From Bryobacterales bacterium (GTDB lineage: Bacteria > Acidobacteriota > Terriglobia > Bryobacterales > Bryobacteraceae), in assembly GCA_027459465.1 (NCBI GenBank), contig DAIDIH010000341.1:1-38972 (forward strand): a DNA stretch of 38,972 nucleotides, written 5' to 3'. A program made the position numbers and the translations under genes. Below, one piece after another: positions 24,594 to 33,537 of this stretch. The notes below the pieces were generated by a model that did no database searches, was not told the DNA's origin, and worked only from the letters and a program-made list of their open reading frames with translations. How positions within the stretch are numbered: the stretch's first letter is position 1; every line of letters begins with the position of its first letter.

Positions 24594-24624
24594 GCCGGGC
24601 GGAAAAGGATGTGATGCGCCCGGC
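24594..24624 (+). other. Inverted repeat between the receptor and CRTAC1 genes
   Basis: Perfect eight-base arms, GCCGGGCG and CGCCCGGC, with a 15-base loop, ten bases after the receptor stop. No U-run follows, so it is not a standard terminator. It might stabilise the receptor mRNA or reduce read-through into the downstream genes. Confidence 0.45.
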
Positions 24625-24666
24625 GGGATTCGGGCCGGGGCGGGGGTTTATGCTGTTAGACGGCGT

Positions 24667-26409
24667 ATGAAGCGCCCGCAGTTCGGGCTTGCAGCGGTGT
24701 GCGGGGTGAGTGTGCTTGCCGGGACCGGGGCGCTGTTTTTTCCGTATAGGGCGGTAGCGGAGGGGGGAACGACGCTACCGAGGTTCGAGGATGTGACGGC
24801 GAGATCCGGGATCGCCTTCCGTCTTTTGTCTTCGCGGACGCCGCAGAAGTACCTGATCGAGACGATGCCCGGCGGCGTGGCGATGCTCGACTATGACAAG
24901 GACGGGCGGGAGGATCTGTTCTTTGTGAACGGCGCGGCGTTGAAGAGCCCGATGCCAGCGGGCGCGGCGCCGGATAAATCGGACCCGAAGTATTGGAACC
25001 GCTTGTACCATAACAACGGGGACGGTACGTTTACCGATGTGACGGAGAAGGCCGGCGTGCGAGGTTACTCCTACGGGATGGGGGTTGCGGCCGGCGACTA
25101 CGACAACGACGGGTACCCGGATCTGTATGTGACGAACTTCGGGCGGAATATCCTGTACCACAACAATGGGGACGGGACGTTTACCGACGTGACGGCGAAG
25201 GCGGGAGTGGGGGCGGGAGGATGGTCGTCGAGCGCGCTATTTATCGACTACGACCGGGACGGGCGGCTAGATCTGTTTGTGGCGCGGTATCTGGACTGGG
25301 ACTTTTCAAAGAACGTTCCCTGTGGGGCGCCGGAGAAGGGGCAGCGGGCATACTGCCATCCGGATGTGTTCCAGCCGGCGGCGTATCTGCTGTACCACAA
25401 CAACGGGGACGGGACGTTTACCGATGTGAGCGTGAAGTCGGGGATCGCCGGCGCGCCGGGGAAAGGCCTTGGTTCGGCGTTGAACGACTATGACGGGGAC
25501 GGATGGCCGGACATTGTGGTGGCCAACGACGCGATTGCGGAGCAGTTGTTTCACAACAATCACGACGGCACGTTTTCGGAAGTGGGGTTGCGTACGGGTC
25601 TGGCCTACGACGAGGACGGACGGGCGTTTTCGGGCATGGGGGTGGCGTTTGAAGACTACGACAACGACGGCTGGGCGGATGTTTTCATCGACGATCTGGC
25701 GAACCAGAAGTACGCGCTATTTCACAATCGGAAGGGGACGTTTGAGTACGTTTCCGGACCCTCCGGCGTGGCGGGCATCACGATCGGGCACTCGGGCTGG
25801 GGCACGGGACTGATTGACTACGACAACGACGGGTGGAAGGATATTTTTGTCGCGCAGTCGCACGTGATGGACAACGTGACGTTTTTTCAGGGGAACGTGC
25901 GGTATCTGGAGCCGCTTCTGCTACTGCGGAACGTGAGCGGGCGGTTCGTGGACGTTTCGGGGGAAAGCGGGGCGGCATTCGGCGCGGTGCAGGCGGCGCG
26001 CGGGGCGGCGTTCGGCGACCTTTATAACAACGGCCAGATCGACGTTGTGGTGAGTTGCCTGGACGGCGAGGCGAAGGTGCTTCGGAACGTGGGGGGAACG
26101 AACCATTGGCTGACGGTGGAGACGGTGGGGACGGTGAGTAACCGCGACGGGATCGGGGCGCGGCTTGAGGTGACGGGGCAGGACGGCCAGCGGCAGTACG
26201 CGATGGTGACGACGGGAGGCAGTTACTGTTCGGCGTCCGACAAGCGGGTTCATTTCGGGCTGGGCGCGCAGGGGGCCGTGCAGTCCGTCCGGATTTTGTG
26301 GCCGAGCGGGATCACGCAGACGATCGACGATCCGCCCATCGATCGGATATTGAGCGTGCGGGAGCCCGGGGGCGGCGGGGAGCGCCGTGATGCGAAGCCT
26401 GGGCGTTAG
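24667..26409 (+). CDS. CRTAC1-family protein 1 (FG-GAP repeats plus ASPIC/UnbV)
   Basis: A 580-residue exported protein (signal peptide ending near AVAEG). It has repeated FG-GAP/VCBS calcium-binding blades with the signatures LYHNNGDGTFTDVT and DYDNDGYPDLYVTNFG, predicting a beta-propeller, and a C-terminal ASPIC/UnbV domain (NHWLTVETVG..., HFGLGAQGAVQSVRILWPSG). A Cys pair (VPCGAPEKG...AYCHP) occurs mid-protein, with counterparts in the two sister proteins. The family is extracellular or periplasmic and binds calcium; its function in bacteria is unknown. The last 23 bases overlap the next gene. Confidence 0.9.
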   Translation: MKRPQFGLAAVCGVSVLAGTGALFFPYRAVAEGGTTLPRFEDVTARSGIAFRLLSSRTPQKYLIETMPGGVAMLDYDKDGREDLFFVNGAALKSPMPAGAAPDKSDPKYWNRLYHNNGDGTFTDVTEKAGVRGYSYGMGVAAGDYDNDGYPDLYVTNFGRNILYHNNGDGTFTDVTAKAGVGAGGWSSSALFIDYDRDGRLDLFVARYLDWDFSKNVPCGAPEKGQRAYCHPDVFQPAAYLLYHNNGDGTFTDVSVKSGIAGAPGKGLGSALNDYDGDGWPDIVVANDAIAEQLFHNNHDGTFSEVGLRTGLAYDEDGRAFSGMGVAFEDYDNDGWADVFIDDLANQKYALFHNRKGTFEYVSGPSGVAGITIGHSGWGTGLIDYDNDGWKDIFVAQSHVMDNVTFFQGNVRYLEPLLLLRNVSGRFVDVSGESGAAFGAVQAARGAAFGDLYNNGQIDVVVSCLDGEAKVLRNVGGTNHWLTVETVGTVSNRDGIGARLEVTGQDGQRQYAMVTTGGSYCSASDKRVHFGLGAQGAVQSVRILWPSGITQTIDDPPIDRILSVREPGGGGERRDAKPGR

Positions 26410-28102
26410 CGTATTGGCCGCGCTGTCTCTGTGGGTGTTGGCGGGAACGGGTCCCACCGCTCCGCCGATCCGGTTTGAGGACATTGCCGAATCGGCGGGG
26501 GTGAGGTTTCGGACGGAGAATTGTCCGACGGCGCAGAAGCATCAACCGGAGACGATGCCGGCGGGCGTTGCCTTGTTGGACTACGACGGCGACGGGTTGC
26601 TGGACATTTACCTGGTGAACGGAGCGGAGATGCCATCGCTTGTAAAGACGGGGGCGAAGTATTTCAACCGCTTGTATCACAACAACGGCAACGGGACGTT
26701 CACCGATGTTACCGAAAGCGCGGGTGTTGCTGGAGCGGGCTACGGGATGGGCGCGGCGGTTGGCGACTATGACAACGACGGCCGGCCCGATTTGTTTCTG
26801 GCCAACGTGAACGGCAACCAGCTATTCCACAACAATGGGGACGGTACGTTTACCGATGTGACGGCCAAGGCGAGGGTGAGTGGGGCTGTTTTGGGCGGGC
26901 GGAAGATGTGGTCGGTTTCGGCCGGATGGTTTGATTACAACAACGACGGGCTGGTCGATCTGTTTGTGTCCAACTACTGCAAGTGGGATCCGGCGAACGA
27001 GCCGGCCTGCATGGGGCCGGATGGACGAGGGTACTGCCATCCGAACAGTTTTGCGCCGCTGCCGAATACTTTGTACCGCAATAACGGGGATGGCACGTTC
27101 ACGGATGTTTCGGAGGAAACCGGGATTTCGCGGGCGGTGGGGAAGGGGATGGGCGTGGTTTTTGCCGACTATGACGGAGACGGCTTTACGGATATCTTCG
27201 TGGCCAACGACAACAGCCCGAACCTGCTGTTTCACAACGTTGGTGGGAAGAGGTTTGAGGAAGTTGGTTTCCGGGCGAATGTGGCCTTCAACGAAGACGG
27301 GAACGCGTTGTCGGGGATGGGGGCTGAGTTTCGGGACGTGGACAACGACGGCCGGCCGGATGTGTGGCATACGGCGGTGGAGAACGAAACCTTTCCGCTG
27401 TTTCTGAACCGCGGAGGCGGGGAGTTCGCCGATGCGACGCAGGCGAGCGGGCTGGCGCGGCTGACGCGGATGATGTCGGGGTGGTCGAACGGTGTAGCGG
27501 ATCTCGATAACGACGGCTGGAAAGACCTGGTGGTGGCGCGGGGCAACGTGATGGACGACATTGACAAGGTTTCGCGTCATTTTCACTACGCCGAACCCAA
27601 CGCGGTGTTTCGCAACCTGGGCAACGGGGTGTTTGCCGACGTGAGCGCGGGGGCGGGAGCAGATTTTCTCCGTGCGGCGCCGCATCGGGGCCTTGCCTAC
27701 GGCGATCTGGACAACGACGGGCGGATCGATGTCGTGGTGACGGCGCTGGGGGCCCGGGCGGCGGTTTACCGGAATGTGGCGAAGAACGGGAATCACTGGA
27801 TACTGCTGAGGCTCGAAGGGGTGCGGAGCAACCGGATGGGGCTGGGGGCCCGGATCCGGGTGACGACGCCGGATGGGAAGAGCCAGTACGACGAGGCGAC
27901 GGCGAGCAGCGGGTATGGCGCTTCGAGCGACGCGCGGGTTCACTTTGGCCTTGGGCGGAACGCGGAAGCGAGCGAGGTTGAGATCCGGTGGCCATCGGGG
28001 GTGCGGCAAATTTTGCGGGACTTGCGGGCGGATCGCGTGCTTAGCGTGAAGGAGGCCGCGACGTCCGTTGGCGGTGAAGTAGAAGTAAAGGATGCGAGAT
28101 AA
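26387..28102 (+). CDS. CRTAC1-family protein 2 (FG-GAP plus ASPIC/UnbV)
   Basis: A 571-residue paralogue of the preceding protein, with the ATG at 26,387 inside its 3' end (23-base overlap), so translation is coupled. A signal peptide (MMRSLGVSVLAALSLWVLAG) is followed by FG-GAP blades (RLYHNNGNGTFTDVTESAG, DYDGDGLLDIYLVNGAEMP) and a C-terminal ASPIC/UnbV part (NHWILLRLEGVRSNRMGLGA, VEIRWPSGVRQIL). It carries the same PACMGPDGRGYCHP cysteine pair. The metal-binding DxDxDG loops number about a dozen. The exact role is unknown; it may cooperate with the receptor at the cell surface. Confidence 0.9.
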   Translation: MMRSLGVSVLAALSLWVLAGTGPTAPPIRFEDIAESAGVRFRTENCPTAQKHQPETMPAGVALLDYDGDGLLDIYLVNGAEMPSLVKTGAKYFNRLYHNNGNGTFTDVTESAGVAGAGYGMGAAVGDYDNDGRPDLFLANVNGNQLFHNNGDGTFTDVTAKARVSGAVLGGRKMWSVSAGWFDYNNDGLVDLFVSNYCKWDPANEPACMGPDGRGYCHPNSFAPLPNTLYRNNGDGTFTDVSEETGISRAVGKGMGVVFADYDGDGFTDIFVANDNSPNLLFHNVGGKRFEEVGFRANVAFNEDGNALSGMGAEFRDVDNDGRPDVWHTAVENETFPLFLNRGGGEFADATQASGLARLTRMMSGWSNGVADLDNDGWKDLVVARGNVMDDIDKVSRHFHYAEPNAVFRNLGNGVFADVSAGAGADFLRAAPHRGLAYGDLDNDGRIDVVVTALGARAAVYRNVAKNGNHWILLRLEGVRSNRMGLGARIRVTTPDGKSQYDEATASSGYGASSDARVHFGLGRNAEASEVEIRWPSGVRQILRDLRADRVLSVKEAATSVGGEVEVKDAR

Positions 28103-28120
28103 TACGGTCTTCGGGTATTC

Positions 28121-30703
28121 ATGAGGCCGGGGCGACTCAGCTTGATCTGGCTCGTGTTGAGCGCCGCGCCGGCGGGGGCGGGGCTGCCGTCCCGATGCAA
28201 ACCGCCGGCGGAAGCCGCCGCGGCGCTTGCGTCCTCTCCGCGGGCGCCGGTGCTTGACGCGGTTGGCGCATGGTTTGCGCAGCACGGGGATCTTGGGTGC
28301 GCGGTTTCGGCCTTCGAGGAGGCGGTGCGGGTTGAACCTTCCTCGGCCGAGGCGCATTACGACCTGGGGGTGGCGCGGGTGCGGATGGGCCAGCTTCCGG
28401 GGGCGGCGGAAGAATTCCGGGCGGTGTTGAAGCTGACGCCTGGGGAGGCGCGAGCGCACAACTCGCTGGGGGCCGTTCTTCTGGATCTGAAGGAAGACGA
28501 GGCGGCGCGGGCCGAGTTTGAGAAAGCGCTCGAGATCGATCCGAAGTCGGTATTCGCTCTGGACCACCTGGCGCAGGCGCTGTCGGCGGGGCGGCGATAC
28601 AAGGCGGCGATCGGGTATTGGAAACGGGCGCTGGAACTGGAGCCCGGGTCGGCCGATCTGAGGCTGTCGCTGGCGATTGCGACGTACGAGGACGGAGAAG
28701 CCACCGAGGCGATCGGCATGCTGACGGAGCTTGTGCGGGCGCATCCGGGCCTGACGGCGGCGCACTTCAATCTGGGCAATATTTATGCGCAGCAGGGGCG
28801 GTTTCGCGAAGCGGCGGACGAATATGCGGCGACGGTGAAGCTGGACCCATCGAACCGCGAAGCGTCGCTGGCGATGATCACGTCGCTGACCTCGGTTTCC
28901 GATTATCAGGACGCTCTGGCGCCGGCGCAGGCATATGTAAAACAGCACCCGGACGATGCCGAGGGGCATTTGCTGCTGGGAGCGGTCCTGCGCGGACTGG
29001 GTGAGTATGAGAAGGCGGAGCCGGAGTTGCGCCGCGCGGTGGCGGGCAAGCCGGACGACGAGCAGGCGGAGTACGAACTGGGGTTCGTGCTGGCGCGGAA
29101 CAACAAGCCGCAAGAGGCGCTGTCGCACTTGCGGAAGGCGGTTGCGCTGAAGCCGTCGGATTCCTCGGCGCAGTTTCAACTGGCGACAGTTCTGCGGAGT
29201 GTGGGTGACGAGGCCGGAGCGGCGAAAGCGGCGGCGGTTTTCCGCAAAGAGAAGGAAGAGGCGTTCAAGGGGAATCAGGTTGCGGCGGAGGGGAATCAGG
29301 CGAACGAACTTCTGAAGTCCGGCCAGGCGGGCAAGGCGGTTGAGGTATACCGCCGGATGCTCGAGATGGAGCCTGGCAACGCGCACACGGAATACAACCT
29401 GGCGATCGCGCTTGATGCGGCTCATGACCGAGTGGGGGCGCGCCAGGCGCTGGAGCGGGCTGTGGCGCTGGATCCGAAGATGGGCCAGGCGCTGGGAGAA
29501 CTCGGCCGGTACGATCTGGAGGCGGGCGAGACGGCGAGGGCGGAGAAGCGGCTGCGCGAGGCGCTGGCGGCGGATCCGCAACTTGCGGCGGCGCGGGGGA
29601 ACCTGGCGGTGATTCTGGCGGCGAAGGGCGATAACAAGGGGGCGGAGGAGGAGCTGCGGGAGGCGCTTGCGGACGATCCGAACTACATGCAAGCGAATCT
29701 GAACCTTGGTCTGATCCTGGCCCAGCGAGGCGACTTCGCCGCGGCGGAGGCCGAGTTGGACCGGGCGCTGAGCTTGGCGCCGAACGATGTGCGGGTGCTG
29801 TCGGCGGCGGGGAAGGTGAAAGCGCGCATGGGGAAGAGCGAGGAAGGGATCGCGCTGCTGAGGAAGGTCACCACGCTTGCGCCGGGGATGGCGGCGGGAC
29901 ATCTGGATTTGGCGATTGCGCTGGCGGCGACGTACAATTTCGCGGAGGCGCTGACAGAAGCCACGGTGGCGACGAAGCTTGCGCCGGACTCCGCGGCGGC
30001 TCACTTCAATCGCGGGCGGATCGAGTTTGATCTTGGCCGGGCGATGCAAGCGCGGCCCGATTTTGAGGCGGCAGCGCGGCTGGAGCCGAAGCTGGCCGAG
30101 CCGCGTTACTATCTTGCGGTGATCGCCAAGCAGCAAGGCGACTACGCGGCGGGGATTCCGTTGCTGGAGGCGGTGGTGAAGCTGGAGCCGCGCAACGCGC
30201 CGGCGTGGTACTTGCTTGGCCAGTGTTTGGAACACGAGGGCCGGGGGAAGGAAGCGATTGCGGCGTGGAAGCAGACGATCGGCATCGACCCCGAGAATAG
30301 CCAGGCGCTGTGGAGTCTGGGACGGGCGCTGCGGGCGACGGATCCGGCGGAAGCCAACCGCCTGATGGGCAAGTACGAAGCAGTTCTGAGGGAGCGGCGG
30401 ATTGCGGACCGCGCCGCCACGCTGGGGAACGACGCGGTGGAGTCGATGCGCGGACACGATTTGCCGGAGGCGGTCCGTCAGTTGAAAGAGGCGATCAGCA
30501 TTTGTGGGGATTGTGCCGCGAAGGCCGAGTTGTACAAGAATCTTGGCCTGATTGATTGCCAGGCTGGGAATATCAAGGATGGGGAGAGAGCATTGCTCAC
30601 GGCGAAAGCTTTGAGACCGTCCGATCCGGAGATTGCGCGGGCGCTGGCGCTGGCCGAGCAGGCGGAGGGCCGGGGGGCGGCCGCGCCGGGAAGGGCTCCG
30701 TAG
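28121..30703 (+). CDS. Large TPR-repeat protein, exported
   Basis: An 860-residue protein with an N-terminal signal-peptide-like segment (LSLIWLVLSAAPAGAG) and roughly twenty tetratricopeptide repeats covering the rest: typical helices such as AEAHYDLGVARVRMGQ, AAHFNLGNIYAQQGRF, AQFQLATVLRSVG and TEYNLAIALDAA. TPR arrays mediate protein-protein contact. It sits between CRTAC1 genes, with the third CRTAC1 gene starting in its stop codon, suggesting a scaffold for these secreted propellers. A GATAAT lies 17 bases before the ATG but has no convincing -35. Confidence 0.9.
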   Translation: MRPGRLSLIWLVLSAAPAGAGLPSRCKPPAEAAAALASSPRAPVLDAVGAWFAQHGDLGCAVSAFEEAVRVEPSSAEAHYDLGVARVRMGQLPGAAEEFRAVLKLTPGEARAHNSLGAVLLDLKEDEAARAEFEKALEIDPKSVFALDHLAQALSAGRRYKAAIGYWKRALELEPGSADLRLSLAIATYEDGEATEAIGMLTELVRAHPGLTAAHFNLGNIYAQQGRFREAADEYAATVKLDPSNREASLAMITSLTSVSDYQDALAPAQAYVKQHPDDAEGHLLLGAVLRGLGEYEKAEPELRRAVAGKPDDEQAEYELGFVLARNNKPQEALSHLRKAVALKPSDSSAQFQLATVLRSVGDEAGAAKAAAVFRKEKEEAFKGNQVAAEGNQANELLKSGQAGKAVEVYRRMLEMEPGNAHTEYNLAIALDAAHDRVGARQALERAVALDPKMGQALGELGRYDLEAGETARAEKRLREALAADPQLAAARGNLAVILAAKGDNKGAEEELREALADDPNYMQANLNLGLILAQRGDFAAAEAELDRALSLAPNDVRVLSAAGKVKARMGKSEEGIALLRKVTTLAPGMAAGHLDLAIALAATYNFAEALTEATVATKLAPDSAAAHFNRGRIEFDLGRAMQARPDFEAAARLEPKLAEPRYYLAVIAKQQGDYAAGIPLLEAVVKLEPRNAPAWYLLGQCLEHEGRGKEAIAAWKQTIGIDPENSQALWSLGRALRATDPAEANRLMGKYEAVLRERRIADRAATLGNDAVESMRGHDLPEAVRQLKEAISICGDCAAKAELYKNLGLIDCQAGNIKDGERALLTAKALRPSDPEIARALALAEQAEGRGAAAPGRAP

Positions 30704-32469
30704 TGCGAGTGTGCAGCCGGGCCGCGGCGGCGATGGCTGGTGGTTGTCTCCTGGTTTTGTTTGCGGCGAAGGTTTTTCCGCAGATGGCGTCGACCGGGGC
30801 CACGGATCAGCCGGTCCGGCCGCTTCCCAAGGGGATGCACGCGCCGGAGGCCGATTTTCGGGATGTGGCGGCGGAGGCCGGGTTGAGGGCGGAGGTCATC
30901 TCCGGCGAACTGGACCAGACCTATATTGTCGAAAACACGGGCACGGGAGTGGCCATATTCGATTACGACAACGACGGGCTTCCGGACATTTTTCTGCTGC
31001 AGGGCGACCGGCTGCATCCGGGACCGGCGCCGCTGACGCCGCACCTCTATCACAACCTGGGCGGGCTGCACTTTGAAGACGTGACGGCGAAGGCGGGGAT
31101 TGGGCACACCGGCTGGGAGCAAGGGGTGTGCGCCGGCGATCCGTTTAATGAAGGACGCGTGGACTTGTTCCTCGGCCAGTGGGGGCACAACGTGTTCCTG
31201 CACAACTTAGGGGACGGGAGGTTTCGGGACGAAACGCGCGAGCGGGGTTTGTACCGCGAGAAGCCGCGCTGGAGCACGGGCTGCGCGTTCATCGACTATG
31301 ACAGGGACGGCTATCTGGATCTGGTGGTGGCCAACTATGTCGATTTCGACGCGCAGTCGACGCCGCGGCCGCGCGACAAGAGCGGGTGTAACTGGAATGG
31401 CGTGCCGGTGCCCTGCGGACCGCGGGGTTTGAAGGGCGAGACGATGACGCTGTATCACAACGACCGGCATGGACATTTCGTGGATGTCACGAAAGAGGCG
31501 GGGGTGGAGACGCCGCCGGAGTATTACGGGTTCACGGTTCTGACGGGGGACTTCGACAACGACGGCTGGCCGGACTTTTACGTGGCCTGCGACTCGACGC
31601 CGAGTCTGTTCTTTCACAACAAACACAATGGCAGGTTCGAAGAGACCGGGATGATGAGCGGCCTGGCGGTGAACGAGGATGGGCGGGAACAGGCGGGGAT
31701 GGGGGCGACGGCGGGTGACTACGACGGCGACGGCAAGCTGGACATTTTCAAGACGAACTTCTCCAACGATACGGACACGCTGTACCGGAATCTGGGTGGG
31801 GGGAACTTCGCCGACGTCACCAGCCGGGCGGGCCTGGCAGTTCACACGCCGTATGTGAAATGGGGGGCGGCGTTCGTGGACTTCGATAACGACGGGTGGC
31901 CGGACCTTTTTGTGGCCGACGGCCACGTCTATCCATTTATTGACAACTACCATCTGGGTGAGCATTTCAAGCAGCCGCGGCAACTGTTCTGGAATCGCGG
32001 GGACGGACAGTTTTATGACATGTCGTCCACGGGCGGACCGGGAATTACGGCGTTGCATTCTTCGCGGGGCGTCGCAGTGGGCGACCTCGATAACGATGGG
32101 TCGGAGGAGATCGTGGTGGTGAATCTGTTTGAACCACCATCCCTGCTGAAGAATTTCGCGCCGCGGGGCAACGCGCTGCTCGTCCGGCTGCTGACGGCAT
32201 CCGGGCGGGACGCGATCGGCGCGCGGATTACGGTGAACGCCGGCGGGCGGCAGCAGATCGACGAGGTGCGCAGCGGTGGCTTTCACATTTCGCAGGGCGA
32301 CTTCCGCGTGCACTTCGGCCTAGGTCATGCGACGAAAGCCGATGTTACGGTCCGATGGCCGGAAGGTGCGATCGAGACGGTGAAAGACGTGGAGGCGAAT
32401 GAGTGGATTGTCATACGCGAGGGGGAAGGGATCGTCGAGCGGCATCGGTTCGAGGCGAATTCGCGGTGA
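30703..32469 (+). CDS. CRTAC1-family protein 3 (FG-GAP plus ASPIC/UnbV)
   Basis: A 588-residue protein, taking the GTG at 30,703 (one-base overlap with the TAG of the TPR gene). A signal peptide follows (AAAAMAGGCLLVLFAAKVFP). FG-GAP blades (FDYDNDGLPDIFLLQG, DFDNDGWPDLFVADGHVYP) precede an ASPIC/UnbV C-terminus (NALLVRLLTASGRDAIGAR, HFGLGHATKADVTVRWPEG). It has the cysteine pair in a different form (SGCNWNGVPVPCGPRG). This one is more diverged from the other two than they are from each other. A short untranslated part and a candidate promoter of the next gene follow. Confidence 0.88.
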   Translation: MRVCSRAAAAMAGGCLLVLFAAKVFPQMASTGATDQPVRPLPKGMHAPEADFRDVAAEAGLRAEVISGELDQTYIVENTGTGVAIFDYDNDGLPDIFLLQGDRLHPGPAPLTPHLYHNLGGLHFEDVTAKAGIGHTGWEQGVCAGDPFNEGRVDLFLGQWGHNVFLHNLGDGRFRDETRERGLYREKPRWSTGCAFIDYDRDGYLDLVVANYVDFDAQSTPRPRDKSGCNWNGVPVPCGPRGLKGETMTLYHNDRHGHFVDVTKEAGVETPPEYYGFTVLTGDFDNDGWPDFYVACDSTPSLFFHNKHNGRFEETGMMSGLAVNEDGREQAGMGATAGDYDGDGKLDIFKTNFSNDTDTLYRNLGGGNFADVTSRAGLAVHTPYVKWGAAFVDFDNDGWPDLFVADGHVYPFIDNYHLGEHFKQPRQLFWNRGDGQFYDMSSTGGPGITALHSSRGVAVGDLDNDGSEEIVVVNLFEPPSLLKNFAPRGNALLVRLLTASGRDAIGARITVNAGGRQQIDEVRSGGFHISQGDFRVHFGLGHATKADVTVRWPEGAIETVKDVEANEWIVIREGEGIVERHRFEANSR

Positions 32470-32540
32470 TGCGGGATGGGGGGCGTAGGGAGCAGGTTCT
32501 ATCCTGATGTGAGGGCCTCGGGCTGCCCTGTGCGGCTTGC

Positions 32541-32546
32541 TATAAA
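32541..32546 (+). promoter_or_regulatory. -10-like TATAAA six bases before the toroid-protein start
   Basis: TATAAA, six bases (GGACGG), then GTG at 32,553. A leaderless transcript is possible. No convincing -35 was found in the G-rich sequence upstream. Confidence 0.45.
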
Positions 32547-32552
32547 GGACGG

Positions 32553-33494
32553 GTGCTGCTACACGATTACGCGCCGCGGCCGGCGGCGATCCGGTGGCTG
32601 CTTGATTCGGACCCGGCGATCCGGTGGCAGGTGATGCGGGACCTCACGGGCGGGGGTTCGGAGGCGGTTGCGGCGGAGCGCGCTCGGGTGGCGAAGGAGG
32701 GTTGGGGAGCGGAGCTTCTGGCGCGGCAATCTTCGGCCGGGAACTGGGGCGGGCCGAAGGAGGGTCCGGGGTTGCTGGTTACGCTTTACAGTCTTGTCGT
32801 GTTGAAGGACCTGGGGCTGGAGGCGGCGAGCGCGGAGGCGCGGAGGATGATCGGGCGGGTGGACAAGCGGCTGGTGTTTAAGCCGCTGAAGAACCGGCCG
32901 TTTCTTCACGGGGAGACGGAGCCGTGCATAAACGGCAGGATTCTTGGCATCGGCGCGTATTTCAAAGAGCCGAACGACGAACTGGCCGATCAACTTTTGC
33001 GCGAGCAGCTTGCAGATGGCGGCTGGAATTGCGAAGCGCCGAAGAGCCGGCGTTCTTCGTTCCATACGACGATCTGCGTGCTTGAGGGGCTGCTTGCCTA
33101 TGAACGGGCGGGGAGGAGGCGTGCGGCGGTGAGGAAGGCGCGGAAGCGGGCGGAGGAGTATCTGCTCGAGCGCGGGATGTTCCGGTCGCTGCGGACGGGA
33201 GAAGTGATTGAGAAGCGCTGGCTGCGGTTCTCGTTTCCGACGTTCTGGCATTACGATGTTTTGCGCGGGCTCGATTACTTGCGGGAGGCGGGAGTGGAAC
33301 CCGAGAGGCGCGTGCGGGAAGCCGTCGAAGTAGTTATGGCGCGGCGGCACCAGAACGGGCGGTGGCCGCTCAACCGGCTTCATCCGGAACGGATTCCGTT
33401 GGAGATGGAGACCGAAGTGGGCCGGGCGAGCCGGTGGAACACGCTGCGGGCTTTGCGCGTGCTGCGTTGGTATGGCGGGTCCGTTTTGTGGTAG
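32553..33494 (+). CDS. Prenyltransferase/squalene-cyclase-like alpha-toroid protein
   Basis: A 313-residue protein beginning at the GTG 32,553. It has QW-like repeats (QSSAGNWGG, QLADGGWNCE, RHQNGRWPLN), the hallmark of alpha-alpha toroids of squalene cyclases and prenyltransferases. It is much shorter than a squalene cyclase (about 650 residues), and the catalytic DxDD motif is absent, so it is probably not a cyclase. No signal peptide. Its role is unknown; such toroids often act as binding or regulatory modules. It follows the CRTAC1 group by 83 bases in the same direction. Confidence 0.65.
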   Translation: MLLHDYAPRPAAIRWLLDSDPAIRWQVMRDLTGGGSEAVAAERARVAKEGWGAELLARQSSAGNWGGPKEGPGLLVTLYSLVVLKDLGLEAASAEARRMIGRVDKRLVFKPLKNRPFLHGETEPCINGRILGIGAYFKEPNDELADQLLREQLADGGWNCEAPKSRRSSFHTTICVLEGLLAYERAGRRRAAVRKARKRAEEYLLERGMFRSLRTGEVIEKRWLRFSFPTFWHYDVLRGLDYLREAGVEPERRVREAVEVVMARRHQNGRWPLNRLHPERIPLEMETEVGRASRWNTLRALRVLRWYGGSVLW

Positions 33495-33537
33495 AAGTTA
33501 GGGCCTGTACGGGGTGGGGAGGTTCAGCCCGGCGATG

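Noticed and set aside
26822-30457. A 1,211-codon open frame on the minus strand opposite the CRTAC1 and TPR genes.
   Set aside because: It is antisense to proteins with clear FG-GAP and TPR repeats; its Arg/His/Pro-rich translation is the usual shadow of GC-rich coding sequence.
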